Shown here piece by piece: positions 43,206-52,629 of a stretch of DNA of 64,000 bases; position 1 is the first letter of the stretch; every line of letters starts with the position of its first letter. Location of the stretch: NCBI GenBank assembly GCA_900543915.1, contig UQTB01000007.1:1-64000 (forward strand), given 5' to 3'. The position numbers and the translations under genes were made by a program. The DNA is from an uncultured Eubacteriales bacterium. GTDB lineage: Bacteria > Bacillota > Clostridia > Christensenellales > Borkfalkiaceae. Under the pieces are notes generated by a model. It was not told where the DNA came from. It worked only from the letters and a program-made list of their open reading frames with translations, and made no database searches.

Positions 43206-43222
43206 TTTTGCAAAGGGAAAGT

Positions 43223-43966
43223 ATGAAAAAAGTATTTTGGCTCATTGCCGCAATTTTTATTTCGCTCGGGGCGGCTTGTGCGCCGCAGGAGAAGAAGATG
43301 CAATACAATATTTCCTTTTTGGGAGATTCCATCACATACGGCGCAACGCTATCGGAGGGGGAGCTCTGTTTTGCGGATTTGATTGCGCGGCAGGACTATG
43401 CCGGGCATGTGCAGAATCTGGGAATATCCTGTTCCACGATCGGGCATCCGCCCAGCGCGGACGTCTATTTTGAGGGGACAAATCCCATATCGGAGCGTTA
43501 CCGCACCGTCCGGAGGGATGCTGATTTCATCTTTGTTTTGGGCGGAACCAACGATTACGGCAATACGCCGACAAACAACGTGCCGTTAGGATCGTCGGAG
43601 GATACCGAAAACGTTACGTTTTACGGAGCGCTCAACCAATTGGTTGCCGGGATCGCGGCGGATTATCCGGATGCGGAACTTGTACTCTGCACCCCCGTTC
43701 AGAGGGATAACAGTGCGTTTGTGCATTGGCCGGCTTCTTTGGAAAATGAATTTGGCTGCCGTTTGGAGGATTACTGCGATGCCATCCGCGATCGCGCGCG
43801 GCACTTCGGCGTGAACTTGCTGGATCTCTATGCAATAGAGGAAATGAATGTTGTCTCCGAGCGCTTTTTGAATTACTATACGGACGGGATTCATCCGAAT
43901 GCGGAAGGACACCGCTTGATAGCGGGGGCGATTGACGCATTTCTCAGAGAGGCCATCACCAGATAA
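43223..43966 (+). CDS. SGNH/GDSL hydrolase lipoprotein
   Basis: A 247-residue exported lipoprotein (lipobox GAAC, Cys19). SGNH blocks are present: FLGDSITYG with the nucleophile Ser36, VLGGTNDYG with the block III Asn, and TDGIHPNAEGH with the catalytic Asp and His. Such enzymes are often carbohydrate esterases that remove acetyl groups from glycans, which fits its place under the same repressor as a GH78 enzyme. I use the ATG at 43223 after AAAGGGAAA; the frame runs upstream through the operator, which cannot be coding. Confidence 0.85.
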   Translation: MKKVFWLIAAIFISLGAACAPQEKKMQYNISFLGDSITYGATLSEGELCFADLIARQDYAGHVQNLGISCSTIGHPPSADVYFEGTNPISERYRTVRRDADFIFVLGGTNDYGNTPTNNVPLGSSEDTENVTFYGALNQLVAGIAADYPDAELVLCTPVQRDNSAFVHWPASLENEFGCRLEDYCDAIRDRARHFGVNLLDLYAIEEMNVVSERFLNYYTDGIHPNAEGHRLIAGAIDAFLREAITR

Positions 43967-43982
43967 ATTTTTTTAGCCATTT

Positions 43983-43998
43983 GATAAAGCGTTTTATC
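43983..43998. promoter_or_regulatory. LacI-type operator O3 (internal)
   Basis: GATAAAGCGTTTTATC, 15 of 16 bases identical to O2, in the 55-base gap between the SGNH and GH78 genes. No good promoter lies just upstream, so it may act as a roadblock, support looping with O2, or control a weak promoter. Confidence 0.82.
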
Positions 43999-44021
43999 TT
44001 GGCTGACACAGGAGAAGGAAA

Positions 44022-45647
44022 ATGTTTCGAAAAGATTATATATTGCCGAAGAAAATGCTGCACTGCGAGCGGACAGAGGGGGAGGAACATCTGCTCTCGT
44101 CCAAAACGCAGATGGCGGCGTTCGCGTGCGGCTGTCCCTGTAAAATACAGCCAGGCGGGTGGATTTTATTGGATTTCGGCTTGGAATACAACGGGGGCGT
44201 GCAGATCATCTGTCAGGATATGATGGGGAAGAAAAACGCCCGGCTCAGAATTCGTTTCGGCGAATCCGCGATGGAATGCATGTCAGATATCGGATATAAG
44301 GGCGCGACCAACGACCATTCGGTGCGTGATCAGGTGCTCCTTGCTCCATGGGTGGGCATTTTGGAATACGGGCATACCGGTTACCGATTTATCCGGATCG
44401 ATAATTGCGACGAGGTCACCGTATCGTTCATGCAGATTTACGGCGTTTATGAGCACAGCGGAAAGGATATTCTCGGAACATTTCACAGCAGCGACGAGCG
44501 GCTGAACCGCATCTGGGACGTCGGCGTGCGGACGGTATACCTCAACAACAATGACCTCATTACGGACGGGATAAAGCGCGACCGCCTGGTCTGGATCGGC
44601 GATATGCACCCCGAATCCAGCTCCATTCTCCGTCTGTTCGGCTATGACAGATCCGTCAACAACAGCCTGGACTACATCAAGCGCATTACGCCGCCTGACG
44701 AATGGATGAACGGGATCGCCTCCTACACCATGTGGTGGATCAAAATTCAGCACGATCTGTACTGTTATTCCGGGGACAAAGCGTATTTGTCTGAGCAGAT
44801 GCCCTATCTGAAAGCGTGCGTTCAGACGCTCGGAAATACAATCCGCGAAGACGGATCCTGCGATATCGGGTTCAAGTTCATTGACTGGCCGTCCGGAAAC
44901 GACTCTACGGCGATGGACTGCGGGATTTTTGCGATGATGTCAGTTGCGCTCTCCAGCGCGGCAGCGCTGTTTGCGCTTTTCAATGAGAAGGCCTGCGAGA
45001 CCTACTGCCTGGAAAAATTGCGCGTTCTGCGGCGTTTTGAACCCAATCCGAACGGCAATAAACAGATGGGTGCCTTGCTGGTTTTCGCAGGTGAAAAAGA
45101 TGCCGCGCGCATGAATGAGGAACTCCTGGCGGTGGCTCCGCTGAAAGGGCTTTCCACGTTTCTCTGCTATTACGTAATGCGGGCGCGTGCGGAAGCAAAC
45201 GATATGCGGGGCACGCTTAATCTCATCCGTCGGTATTACGGAGGCATGCTGGATCTCGGGGCGACCACTTTTTTTGAGGATTTCGACCTTGAATGGACCA
45301 AAGGGGCCAAACCTCTGGACAGTTTACTCGCGCCGGGGGAATACGATGTGCACGGCGACACCGGCGGACACTGTTACCGCGGATACCGGCACAGCCTGTG
45401 TCACGGCTGGTCGGCCGGCGTGGTTCCCTTCCTGAGCGAATATGTGCTGGGTGTGCGGTTTGCCGCGGCGGGATGCAGGAAGGTGGAAATCCGCCCGGAT
45501 CTCGGCGATCTCACGTGGGCGGAAGGAAGCGTTCCAACGCCACAGGGCGTCTTGAACGTGCGCGTATGGCGGGAGAAAGGGGAAGTGAAAGCGGAACATA
45601 ACGATTTGCCGGGAACGGAAATCGTTATAAATAAAATTTCCGGGTGA
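44022..45647 (+). CDS. Alpha-L-rhamnosidase-like enzyme (GH78 type)
   Basis: A 541-residue cytoplasmic protein. A short N-terminal beta-sandwich (about 1-150, with GGWILLDFGLEYNGG) precedes the (alpha/alpha)6 barrel of GH78. The catalytic-region motif DGIKRDRLVWIGDMHPE is clear, and WPSGNDSTAMDCGIFAM and the C-terminal GVVPFLSEYVLGVRF support it. It is shorter than many GH78 enzymes and lacks accessory domains. AGGAGAAGG precedes the ATG. Expected to remove L-rhamnose or a related sugar from imported oligosaccharide. Repressed through O2 and probably O3. Confidence 0.82.
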   Translation: MFRKDYILPKKMLHCERTEGEEHLLSSKTQMAAFACGCPCKIQPGGWILLDFGLEYNGGVQIICQDMMGKKNARLRIRFGESAMECMSDIGYKGATNDHSVRDQVLLAPWVGILEYGHTGYRFIRIDNCDEVTVSFMQIYGVYEHSGKDILGTFHSSDERLNRIWDVGVRTVYLNNNDLITDGIKRDRLVWIGDMHPESSSILRLFGYDRSVNNSLDYIKRITPPDEWMNGIASYTMWWIKIQHDLYCYSGDKAYLSEQMPYLKACVQTLGNTIREDGSCDIGFKFIDWPSGNDSTAMDCGIFAMMSVALSSAAALFALFNEKACETYCLEKLRVLRRFEPNPNGNKQMGALLVFAGEKDAARMNEELLAVAPLKGLSTFLCYYVMRARAEANDMRGTLNLIRRYYGGMLDLGATTFFEDFDLEWTKGAKPLDSLLAPGEYDVHGDTGGHCYRGYRHSLCHGWSAGVVPFLSEYVLGVRFAAAGCRKVEIRPDLGDLTWAEGSVPTPQGVLNVRVWREKGEVKAEHNDLPGTEIVINKISG

Positions 45648-45673
45648 AAACCGGGAGAAAAAGGGGAAGAAAA

Positions 45674-48418
45674 ATGAAAAAAGGCAAGTTGTATCTCTTA
45701 GTGACCTTAGCGCTGACGCTGATTATTTCCGTCGTCTGCGCATCGGTTTCGGCGTTTGCGGCGGAAAGTTCCGTAAACAACGGCTGGGGCACTGCCCCGG
45801 AGGGAAAAAACATCGAGGCGATTAACGATCTGAAAGAGGTAGAAGGCTATGGAGAGGGATATACCTCGATCAGCGGACTTCACGCCAATTCCGCCGCGAA
45901 TGCGACGCCGCTGGATCTGACCAAGCCGATCTCGCTCAATTTCAGCGTGAAAAACCGTTCGGAAAATAACTGGACTTTTTTCGGCGTCGCGCCTACGCTG
46001 GAAAAAGCGAAAGCGGTGGACAACGAAATTTATACGGCTTCCTTGGCGGATTATCCCTTCGTGCACATGTTCGACACGTCCGCCGGGATCGGAATTTGGC
46101 ATCAGACGGAGGGTGCGATGACTTCCGCTCCCATCATCGACCGACAGGGGCCGGGCGTATATGATTTCAGGGCGCAGCCGGTCGTCAACGGCGAAGCGCA
46201 CGAATATAAAATAGAGATCTATTTCGGGGAGACGCAGGAAAAGGGATATATGCTCATAGACGGCATCTATGTAGGCCGGCCCGCCGCCGTGCAGGCTGAC
46301 TTTCCCCAAAAGACGGGATATTTCTTTGTGAACGGGTGGAGTCCGATGGAGTGGATCATCAAGATCACGCAGCCCGAAACGGCGAAGAATATCGTCGGAT
46401 CGTACAATGTGTATCGATACCAGTATCTGGGCGGTGCGCGCCAGCCGCTGGAAGCCGGCGCGGTCAACGTCAATTATGTCGACGCAACGCATGAATTCGG
46501 AAGGGCGGTTCCCGGAGATGAGATCAGATTCACGGTGACAGCCGGTAAGTATGCGATCAGCAAAGTTTATGTTTCCGGCTATACAGGCGCAGAGCTTTCG
46601 TTCGATCCTTCCAACCCCGGCACTTATGCGGAAGTTCCCTGCGAGGGCGGCGTCTATTCCTGGACGATGCCGGATGCGACGATCGGCTTTATTTTTGAAA
46701 TGGATACCGATCTGTTCGTCGTCGAACGCGCGGTCAAAGAGGTTTATTTAAAGGTGGAAGGAGACGTCGTCACGCTCAAGAACGGAGAATCGATGACGTT
46801 TTCCGTGACGCCGTTCAGCTTCACGCATGAGGTTGCGAAGGTCGCCTATCAGTTCGGCGACGCGCCGGAAGTCCTCTATGAAATCGCGGAGGACAATACC
46901 TATGTTCTGACGATCCCGGAAGATCTCCCGAAGGGGACTCCCGTACGCATCGTCGCGGAGGGGCGTTTAAAGCCGGTTACGGCGCCGACGGACGCGATGA
47001 CAGAAAATTCTGTCAACGGCTGGGATACCAATAACGACGGAAAGTACGGCGCAATGTGGTCGGAGGGCGTTCAGCAGATCTTCGACGTGGGGGACGGCAG
47101 TACGTTCGTCGTTTTGGATAACGCTTCCTCCATCAGCAGCACGAGCGCGCTGGACGTGACGAAGCCCATCTATTTCGACATCGTGGGAAAATATAACGGA
47201 GTAACCGACCAGACATGGTGGATCATGTGTTCGCTGTGGGATGATTTTGAAGTAGGCGTCAAGCTGAACGCGGAAGTCTACGGTACGTCGCCTTACGAGG
47301 AATACAACAACGCTTCCAACGCGAGAAAGAAATTTTCACTCACCTGGTACGACCTGAATAACATCAACGTCGGCTTATCTTCCTTTTCGGACGACGTGTA
47401 CGACAACGAGACCGTAGCTCAGATGCCGAACTATTTCGGGGAAAATTACGATTTCGATTCCGAAAAGAAGAATTATGGAGCTGGAACGCTGACGCAGTTT
47501 GAAATCTATTTCGGAGAGACGCAGGAAGAGGGATACGTCAAAATGAACGGAACAAGAGTGGGAACGCCGAACGCGGTGCAGTCGGATTTTGCAAACGGCG
47601 TCGCCTACATGCATGTTTCTTCCTTTATGTCCGCCAATCTCCGGATGAAACTCTACCAGAGCGCGGAGCTGGATATCCAGTCCGGCGTGGACGAGCACGC
47701 GGCGGTCACCGTCGTGGGAGACACCGATTTGAGCCGTCTGCTTGCCTATGACGAGGTAAAACTGCAGATCGAATTTGACGAGGGCTATACCGCAAAGAAG
47801 ATTACGGTGGGCGGAAAACCGGTTGAAAAGGGAGAGGACGGATATTATACGTTCCGCGTTCCCTTCGGTTCCAATGTGCTGAAGGTGGAGAGCGGCGAGG
47901 TGATCCGCGTATCCTTTGAGACGAACGGCGGCAGCGCCGTGGAGGAAATCGCGATGGCGGCGGGCGGAATATTGTCCGAGCCGGTCAGTACGAAAGCCGG
48001 GTATACGGTTTCCTGGTTTCGGAATGCTGCCCTGACGCAGCCGATGGATTTCTCCGCCGGCGTGGAAGCGTCCTGCACGCTTTACGCAAAATGGACGCCC
48101 ATCACTTATTATATCACCTATTATGACGACGTCAATAAGATCAGAGATCTCGAACACAATACCTACACCGTCGAAGACGCCTTTGAACTGGAGCGCTTTG
48201 AGAAAGAGGGCTATGTGTTTGAAGGGTGGTACGATAACCCGCAGTGCGAAGGCGAGGCGATCGGGGAAATCACCGCCGGTTCGACGGGCGACCTCATTCT
48301 CTATGCAAAGCTGACCGAACAGAAGGGCTGCGGCAGTATGAACGCCGCTTCGATGGGGATACTCGGCCTGGGCGCGCTTCTTGCCGCGGGCTGGATCTTC
48401 AGGAAGAAGAGAGGGTAA
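45674..48418 (+). CDS. Surface protein with paired lectin-like domains and InlB-type repeats
   Basis: A 914-residue secreted protein from ATG 45674 (behind AAGGGGAAG; the frame opens 30 bases earlier at a GTG). A signal peptide ends around AFAA. Two copies of a 200-residue beta-sandwich module follow (about 30-230 and 440-650; both contain IEIYFGETQE or FEIYFGETQE and then GTRVG or GIYVG). Beta domains lie between and after them, with two Listeria-Bacteroides repeats near the end (VSFETNGGSAVEEIA; YVFEGWYDNPQCEG). The C-terminus is a sorting-like tail: KGCGSMN, a hydrophobic helix, then FRKKRG. It probably displays glycan-binding domains on the cell surface. Confidence 0.75.
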   Translation: MKKGKLYLLVTLALTLIISVVCASVSAFAAESSVNNGWGTAPEGKNIEAINDLKEVEGYGEGYTSISGLHANSAANATPLDLTKPISLNFSVKNRSENNWTFFGVAPTLEKAKAVDNEIYTASLADYPFVHMFDTSAGIGIWHQTEGAMTSAPIIDRQGPGVYDFRAQPVVNGEAHEYKIEIYFGETQEKGYMLIDGIYVGRPAAVQADFPQKTGYFFVNGWSPMEWIIKITQPETAKNIVGSYNVYRYQYLGGARQPLEAGAVNVNYVDATHEFGRAVPGDEIRFTVTAGKYAISKVYVSGYTGAELSFDPSNPGTYAEVPCEGGVYSWTMPDATIGFIFEMDTDLFVVERAVKEVYLKVEGDVVTLKNGESMTFSVTPFSFTHEVAKVAYQFGDAPEVLYEIAEDNTYVLTIPEDLPKGTPVRIVAEGRLKPVTAPTDAMTENSVNGWDTNNDGKYGAMWSEGVQQIFDVGDGSTFVVLDNASSISSTSALDVTKPIYFDIVGKYNGVTDQTWWIMCSLWDDFEVGVKLNAEVYGTSPYEEYNNASNARKKFSLTWYDLNNINVGLSSFSDDVYDNETVAQMPNYFGENYDFDSEKKNYGAGTLTQFEIYFGETQEEGYVKMNGTRVGTPNAVQSDFANGVAYMHVSSFMSANLRMKLYQSAELDIQSGVDEHAAVTVVGDTDLSRLLAYDEVKLQIEFDEGYTAKKITVGGKPVEKGEDGYYTFRVPFGSNVLKVESGEVIRVSFETNGGSAVEEIAMAAGGILSEPVSTKAGYTVSWFRNAALTQPMDFSAGVEASCTLYAKWTPITYYITYYDDVNKIRDLEHNTYTVEDAFELERFEKEGYVFEGWYDNPQCEGEAIGEITAGSTGDLILYAKLTEQKGCGSMNAASMGILGLGALLAAGWIFRKKRG

Positions 48419-48459
48419 CCGGACTGCGCGGCGGTAAAAAACGCACAAAACATTTATAA

Positions 48460-49392
48460 ATGAGAGAAATTATACTGGATACCGATATCGGGTCGGATAT
48501 CGACGATGCGTTCGCTCTGGTTCTGGCGGCGCGGTGCAAACAGATCAAGCTGCTCGGTGTGACGACCCTTTACCGCAATGCGGACCTGCGTGCGCGCCTG
48601 GCGCGGCTGCTGTTGGACGAGTGCGGGAGGAAGGACGTCCCCGTTTCAGCGGGAATCGACGCTCCGCTGATTCAGATTCCCGAGGAGGCGGAGCCTTCCT
48701 GGGCGCCGCAGCGCTACGGGGAGGACGGGAAATACGTGCCCGTTCAGTGTGACGAACGCTGTAAAGATGTCTCTTACGGAGACGGTAACGCGGTTTCGTT
48801 TCTCGTGCATACGCTGCGCAGACAGCCGTCTGCAGAGATCGTGACCATCGGCCCCGCGACCAATCTCGCCGTCGCCGTCCGCCTTGCGCCCGATATCGCG
48901 GTCAACCGCCGATGCACGTTGATGGCGGGGTGTCTGAACAAGCTCGTTTTGGACGGAAAATCGGGCGCGCAGTACGTGCCGGAGTGGAACGTCTTTGCGG
49001 ATCCCGAGGCGATGCGCATTTTGCTGACGAGCGGGTTGAACCTGAATTTCGTCGGGCTGGACGTAGCGCTTTCGTGCAGATTACAGCCGGAGACCGTGCG
49101 CGGACTCGGCGGCGCGAACCAGCGCACGCTGGACGGATTGTTGAAGAAATGGAAAGAAAGCGTTCCCGCCGGAACGGAACCGGTGATGTACGATCCGCTG
49201 ACCGTCGCTTCGCTGGAGGATGAGGGCATTCTCTCCTGGCGGCGGTGCAAAATCTCAGTCGGACTTACCGGAAAAATGCGCGGCGTTTTTTACGAGGACG
49301 CGGCGGGGACAGAGGTGAATTTCGCCGTCGGCGTGGATGTCGGGCGGTTCAATGAATTATTCCGTTCTTACATACTGAACGGGAAGGAGTGA
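48460..49392 (+). CDS. Nucleoside hydrolase
   Basis: A 310-residue inosine/uridine-type nucleoside hydrolase that splits ribonucleosides into base and ribose. The N-terminal calcium/substrate motif ILDTDIGSDIDDAFAL is intact, as are IVTIGPATNLAVA and EWNVFADPEA. No clear ribosome binding site precedes the ATG at 48460, so expression may be low or coupled. With the ribokinase at 58030 it could form a ribose salvage branch, though several genes lie between. Confidence 0.9.
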   Translation: MREIILDTDIGSDIDDAFALVLAARCKQIKLLGVTTLYRNADLRARLARLLLDECGRKDVPVSAGIDAPLIQIPEEAEPSWAPQRYGEDGKYVPVQCDERCKDVSYGDGNAVSFLVHTLRRQPSAEIVTIGPATNLAVAVRLAPDIAVNRRCTLMAGCLNKLVLDGKSGAQYVPEWNVFADPEAMRILLTSGLNLNFVGLDVALSCRLQPETVRGLGGANQRTLDGLLKKWKESVPAGTEPVMYDPLTVASLEDEGILSWRRCKISVGLTGKMRGVFYEDAAGTEVNFAVGVDVGRFNELFRSYILNGKE

Positions 49393-49394
49393 AA

Positions 49395-50825
49395 ATGAAA
49401 AAAATACTTTGTTTGTTGCTGGCTCTGATTCTTTCCCTCGGATTCGCCGCCTGCGGCGACGGAAACCCCCCCGTCGGGGGCGATTACGATTTCGATGTCC
49501 CGTTGGACTACGCGGGGGAGATTACCGTCTGGATTCAGTCGTACGACTACGAGAGAAAGATGATGGATGTTTTTAAGGAAAATTTTAACCGGCGGTACAA
49601 AAATATTCAGGTGAATGTGGAGGAGATCACGCCTGCGCAGTACCGGAATATGCTGCAGAAAGCTTCCAGCCTGAGTTCGGCGATGCCGGATGTTTTCTGG
49701 GTTTCGCCGCAGTTTATCGGAAAATACAATGACCTCGACATTCTGATGCCGCTGAACGCACTGGAAGAGTCGGATGAGAGCTTCTCGTTCGATAATCTGG
49801 TAGAGGAAAGTCTCGCCTGCTGCCGCCAGAACGGCGAGACGTGGATCATGCCGCGCGACTTCAACCAGGTTGTGCTCTACTATAATAAAGACATGTTCGA
49901 CGCCGCAGGCTGCGAATATCCTTCCGCTACCGAAGCGATGAGCCGAGCGGAATTTGAGACGCTTATGGCTGACTTGCAGGCGGGGCTGAAAAAATCTGAC
50001 CGGAAAAATTCCTACGGGGAGGTCTACAAGGACTGCGTCGTCAGCGCGTGGGATGCTACGATGACCTGGGATTCCATCATCTGGCCGCTCTTTAAGAGCT
50101 ATGGGGCGGAGATCATCCGCGAAGACGGCACCTATCAGAACGCCGATGGGAGCGCGCTGTTCGATTCGGAGGCGTCATTAAACGCGTTGGACTGGGTGAT
50201 GGAAATGACGCAGAAGAAATATATCGAGGCGGAGCAGGCGACGCATGTCGACGGAATCGATTTCAAGTTGGAACGCTCTCCCATGTATTCGCACATGCGC
50301 TGCAACATGAACGACCTCATCACGCCGAACGGGCAGTATAAAGGGCTGAAAAACATCGGCATCGCGCCCTTCCCCGATCTGGGAGATCAGGATTCCTATT
50401 ATGTGGGCAGCGGCTGCACGGGATATTCTCTCTATAAATATTCAAAGAACGTCGTGCCGGCGTGGCTGTTCCTGCGGTCCATCGTCTCCGAACAGACGCA
50501 GGAGGCGCTCAGTCAGACCGGCTATGCGACGCCCGTAAATCAGCTTCTTCTCGACGACCCTAACGCGAATTGGATCAAGTACACGAACGAAAAGATCGGG
50601 GAAGGATACACGGAGCCCTTTATCTACAAAAAGAGCGAGGCGTATTCGCACGTCAACGAGTTTTTAAGCAAAATCGGCATCGCCGCGCAGGATTCCGTCT
50701 ATCAGGATATGTCCACGCTGTACTGTCTGGTCACAGATAACTGCTCGACGCGGGAGGGGGCGCAGGAATATCTCACGTCTTATGCCAACCGCATCCGGCA
50801 GAGCATCGAGAGCGGACTGAAATAA
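49395..50825 (+). CDS. Carbohydrate ABC transporter substrate-binding lipoprotein (second system)
   Basis: A 476-residue binding lipoprotein (lipobox FAAC, Cys20). Features of CUT1 family members are GEITVWIQSYDYERKMMDVF after a Gly/Pro linker, MPDVFWVSPQFIGKYND and WIMPRDFNQVVLYYNKDMF. AAGGAG overlaps the nucleoside hydrolase stop. It is followed directly by its two permeases, the standard CUT1 order, unlike the first system in this window. Confidence 0.9.
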   Translation: MKKILCLLLALILSLGFAACGDGNPPVGGDYDFDVPLDYAGEITVWIQSYDYERKMMDVFKENFNRRYKNIQVNVEEITPAQYRNMLQKASSLSSAMPDVFWVSPQFIGKYNDLDILMPLNALEESDESFSFDNLVEESLACCRQNGETWIMPRDFNQVVLYYNKDMFDAAGCEYPSATEAMSRAEFETLMADLQAGLKKSDRKNSYGEVYKDCVVSAWDATMTWDSIIWPLFKSYGAEIIREDGTYQNADGSALFDSEASLNALDWVMEMTQKKYIEAEQATHVDGIDFKLERSPMYSHMRCNMNDLITPNGQYKGLKNIGIAPFPDLGDQDSYYVGSGCTGYSLYKYSKNVVPAWLFLRSIVSEQTQEALSQTGYATPVNQLLLDDPNANWIKYTNEKIGEGYTEPFIYKKSEAYSHVNEFLSKIGIAAQDSVYQDMSTLYCLVTDNCSTREGAQEYLTSYANRIRQSIESGLK

Positions 50826-50840
50826 AGCCGGGAGGAAAGA

Positions 50841-51761
50841 ATGAACAAGCTCGGTTTACAGGATAAAATGAGAAAATTCTGGAAGAAGAACGGCGGATGT
50901 TATCTCTTTCTGATTCCCGCCTTTATCGGTTTCTTCGTGTTTTCGGTCTATCCGGTGGTATATTCTTTATTTTTAAGTTTTACGGATTCCAACGGGGCGA
51001 GATTCACTGAAATCGGGCTGTTCAATTACCGGCAGATCTTCAGCGACGATCTTCTGAACGGATGGGCGACGATCAGCAACAGCTTCTGGCTGACCTTCCG
51101 GTATGCCCTCATGTGTATTCCGATCGGCCTTACGCTGTCCTTTTTCCTCGCGCTCCTCTTAAACAGCGCGGTGAAGGGAATCAAGGTTTTCCGGATCCTC
51201 TATTATCTGCCGGTACTGATTCCGGGGCTGGCGATGTCTATCATCTATGCGGATATGTTCGACTATCCGGGCGGGATCATCAATCAGATCGTCGTTTCGC
51301 TGGGCGGGAAAGCCGTTCCCTTTTTTGAAGATCCCGGCATCATCATGCCGTGGTATATGGTGGCTGGCTTTTTCGGATTGGGCGGCAATATGATCATGTG
51401 GCTGGCGGCGCTCGCCAACGTTCCGAAACAGCTGATCGAAGCGGCAAAAATCGACGGAGCGCGGGGAATCAGGGTACTGTTCTCGGTCATCATTCCGATG
51501 TGCACGCCCATTATTTTTTATAATCTCATCAACTCCGTGATCACATCGCTGCAGATCTTCGATACGTATGCAAGCCTCGGCGTGGGCCCGGAGGAGAGCA
51601 TGTACTTTATCGTCATCCTCATTTACCGGGTGGGCTTTGAATCCTATCAGATGGGGTTTGCCTGCGCGGTGGCATGGATGCTGTTCGTCGTGATCGCGCT
51701 GCTCACGCTCGTCATGTTCAAGACGCAGAAATGGGTGGTGTACCTGGATGAGGAGAGCTGA
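50841..51761 (+). CDS. Carbohydrate ABC transporter permease (MalF type, second system)
   Basis: A 306-residue CUT1 permease with six membrane segments and the EAA loop VPKQLIEAAKIDGARGIRVL. The N-terminal YLFLIPAFIGFFVFSVYPVV is a hallmark of UgpA/MalF-type proteins. GGGAGGA precedes the ATG. Confidence 0.92.
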   Translation: MNKLGLQDKMRKFWKKNGGCYLFLIPAFIGFFVFSVYPVVYSLFLSFTDSNGARFTEIGLFNYRQIFSDDLLNGWATISNSFWLTFRYALMCIPIGLTLSFFLALLLNSAVKGIKVFRILYYLPVLIPGLAMSIIYADMFDYPGGIINQIVVSLGGKAVPFFEDPGIIMPWYMVAGFFGLGGNMIMWLAALANVPKQLIEAAKIDGARGIRVLFSVIIPMCTPIIFYNLINSVITSLQIFDTYASLGVGPEESMYFIVILIYRVGFESYQMGFACAVAWMLFVVIALLTLVMFKTQKWVVYLDEES

Positions 51762-51762
51762 T

Positions 51763-52629
51763 ATGAAAAATACCGTCTATGCAGTCAATCGGAAGAGCAA
51801 ACGGAAAAAGCGCGCGCTGACGGCGGTTTTATATATAGCATTGATTTTGCTGTCATTTTACTTTCTGTTTCCGTTTTTCTTCGTGATCACCCGCAGTCTG
51901 ATGACCATCAGCGAGGTGAACAGCCCTTCGCTCGTGTGGTTTCCTGCAAAACCGGTCTGGGAAAATTACGCCGTCATCGGAAACTACTTTCTCTATCTGA
52001 AAAATACGCTGATCGTAGTGGTGATCAACGCGGTCTTTCTGCCGATATCGGGCGCGGTGATCGCATTTCCCTTCGCGCGTTATCAATTTGCGGGGAAAAA
52101 GGTGATGTTTTCCCTTCTAATGTCCACGGTGATGCTGCCGTGGGTGGTAACGTCCATTCCCATCTATATTCTGTACGCAAAGCTGGGACTTTTAAACAAG
52201 CTGGCGTCGCAGTGGATCGGCGCGTTCTTCGGGGGCGGTGCGATGCAGATTTTTCTGGTTATCCAGTATATGCGCGCCGTGCCGAAGTCCCTGGACGAAG
52301 CCGCATATATCGACGGCGCAAACAAATTCGTCGTCTTTTCCAAAATTGTCCTGCCGCAATGTAAAAACATTCTCGTATTTTATGCCGTCACGACCATTAT
52401 CGGCCGCTGGAACGATTATATGGGGCCGCTGATCTACATTTGGGACAGCGAAAAATTCACGCTCGCAGTTGCGTTTTACGTCGAATATTCGTTTACGGGA
52501 ACGGGCGCTATGCTCATCAATGAAAAGATGGCGATGAGCGTCTTCATGACTTTGCCCTCTCTCATTCTCTTCGCCTTTTTCCAGAAGGATATGATCGAGG
52601 GTGTCAAGATAGGAGGAATCAAAGGATGA
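51763..52629 (+). CDS. Carbohydrate ABC transporter permease (MalG type, second system)
   Basis: A 288-residue CUT1 permease. The EAA loop is VPKSLDEAAYIDGANKFVVF, and the last residues KDMIEGVKIGGIKG match the MalG-type C-terminus. The ATG at 51763 follows AGGAGAG one base after the previous stop. Its stop overlaps the next ATG (ATGA). No ATPase gene follows, so this system also needs a shared ATPase. Confidence 0.92.
   Translation: MKNTVYAVNRKSKRKKRALTAVLYIALILLSFYFLFPFFFVITRSLMTISEVNSPSLVWFPAKPVWENYAVIGNYFLYLKNTLIVVVINAVFLPISGAVIAFPFARYQFAGKKVMFSLLMSTVMLPWVVTSIPIYILYAKLGLLNKLASQWIGAFFGGGAMQIFLVIQYMRAVPKSLDEAAYIDGANKFVVFSKIVLPQCKNILVFYAVTTIIGRWNDYMGPLIYIWDSEKFTLAVAFYVEYSFTGTGAMLINEKMAMSVFMTLPSLILFAFFQKDMIEGVKIGGIKG

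Noticed and set aside
43166..43222. Upstream start of the SGNH gene
   Set aside because: It would overlap the promoter -10 and the LacI operator; the signal peptide begins at 43223.
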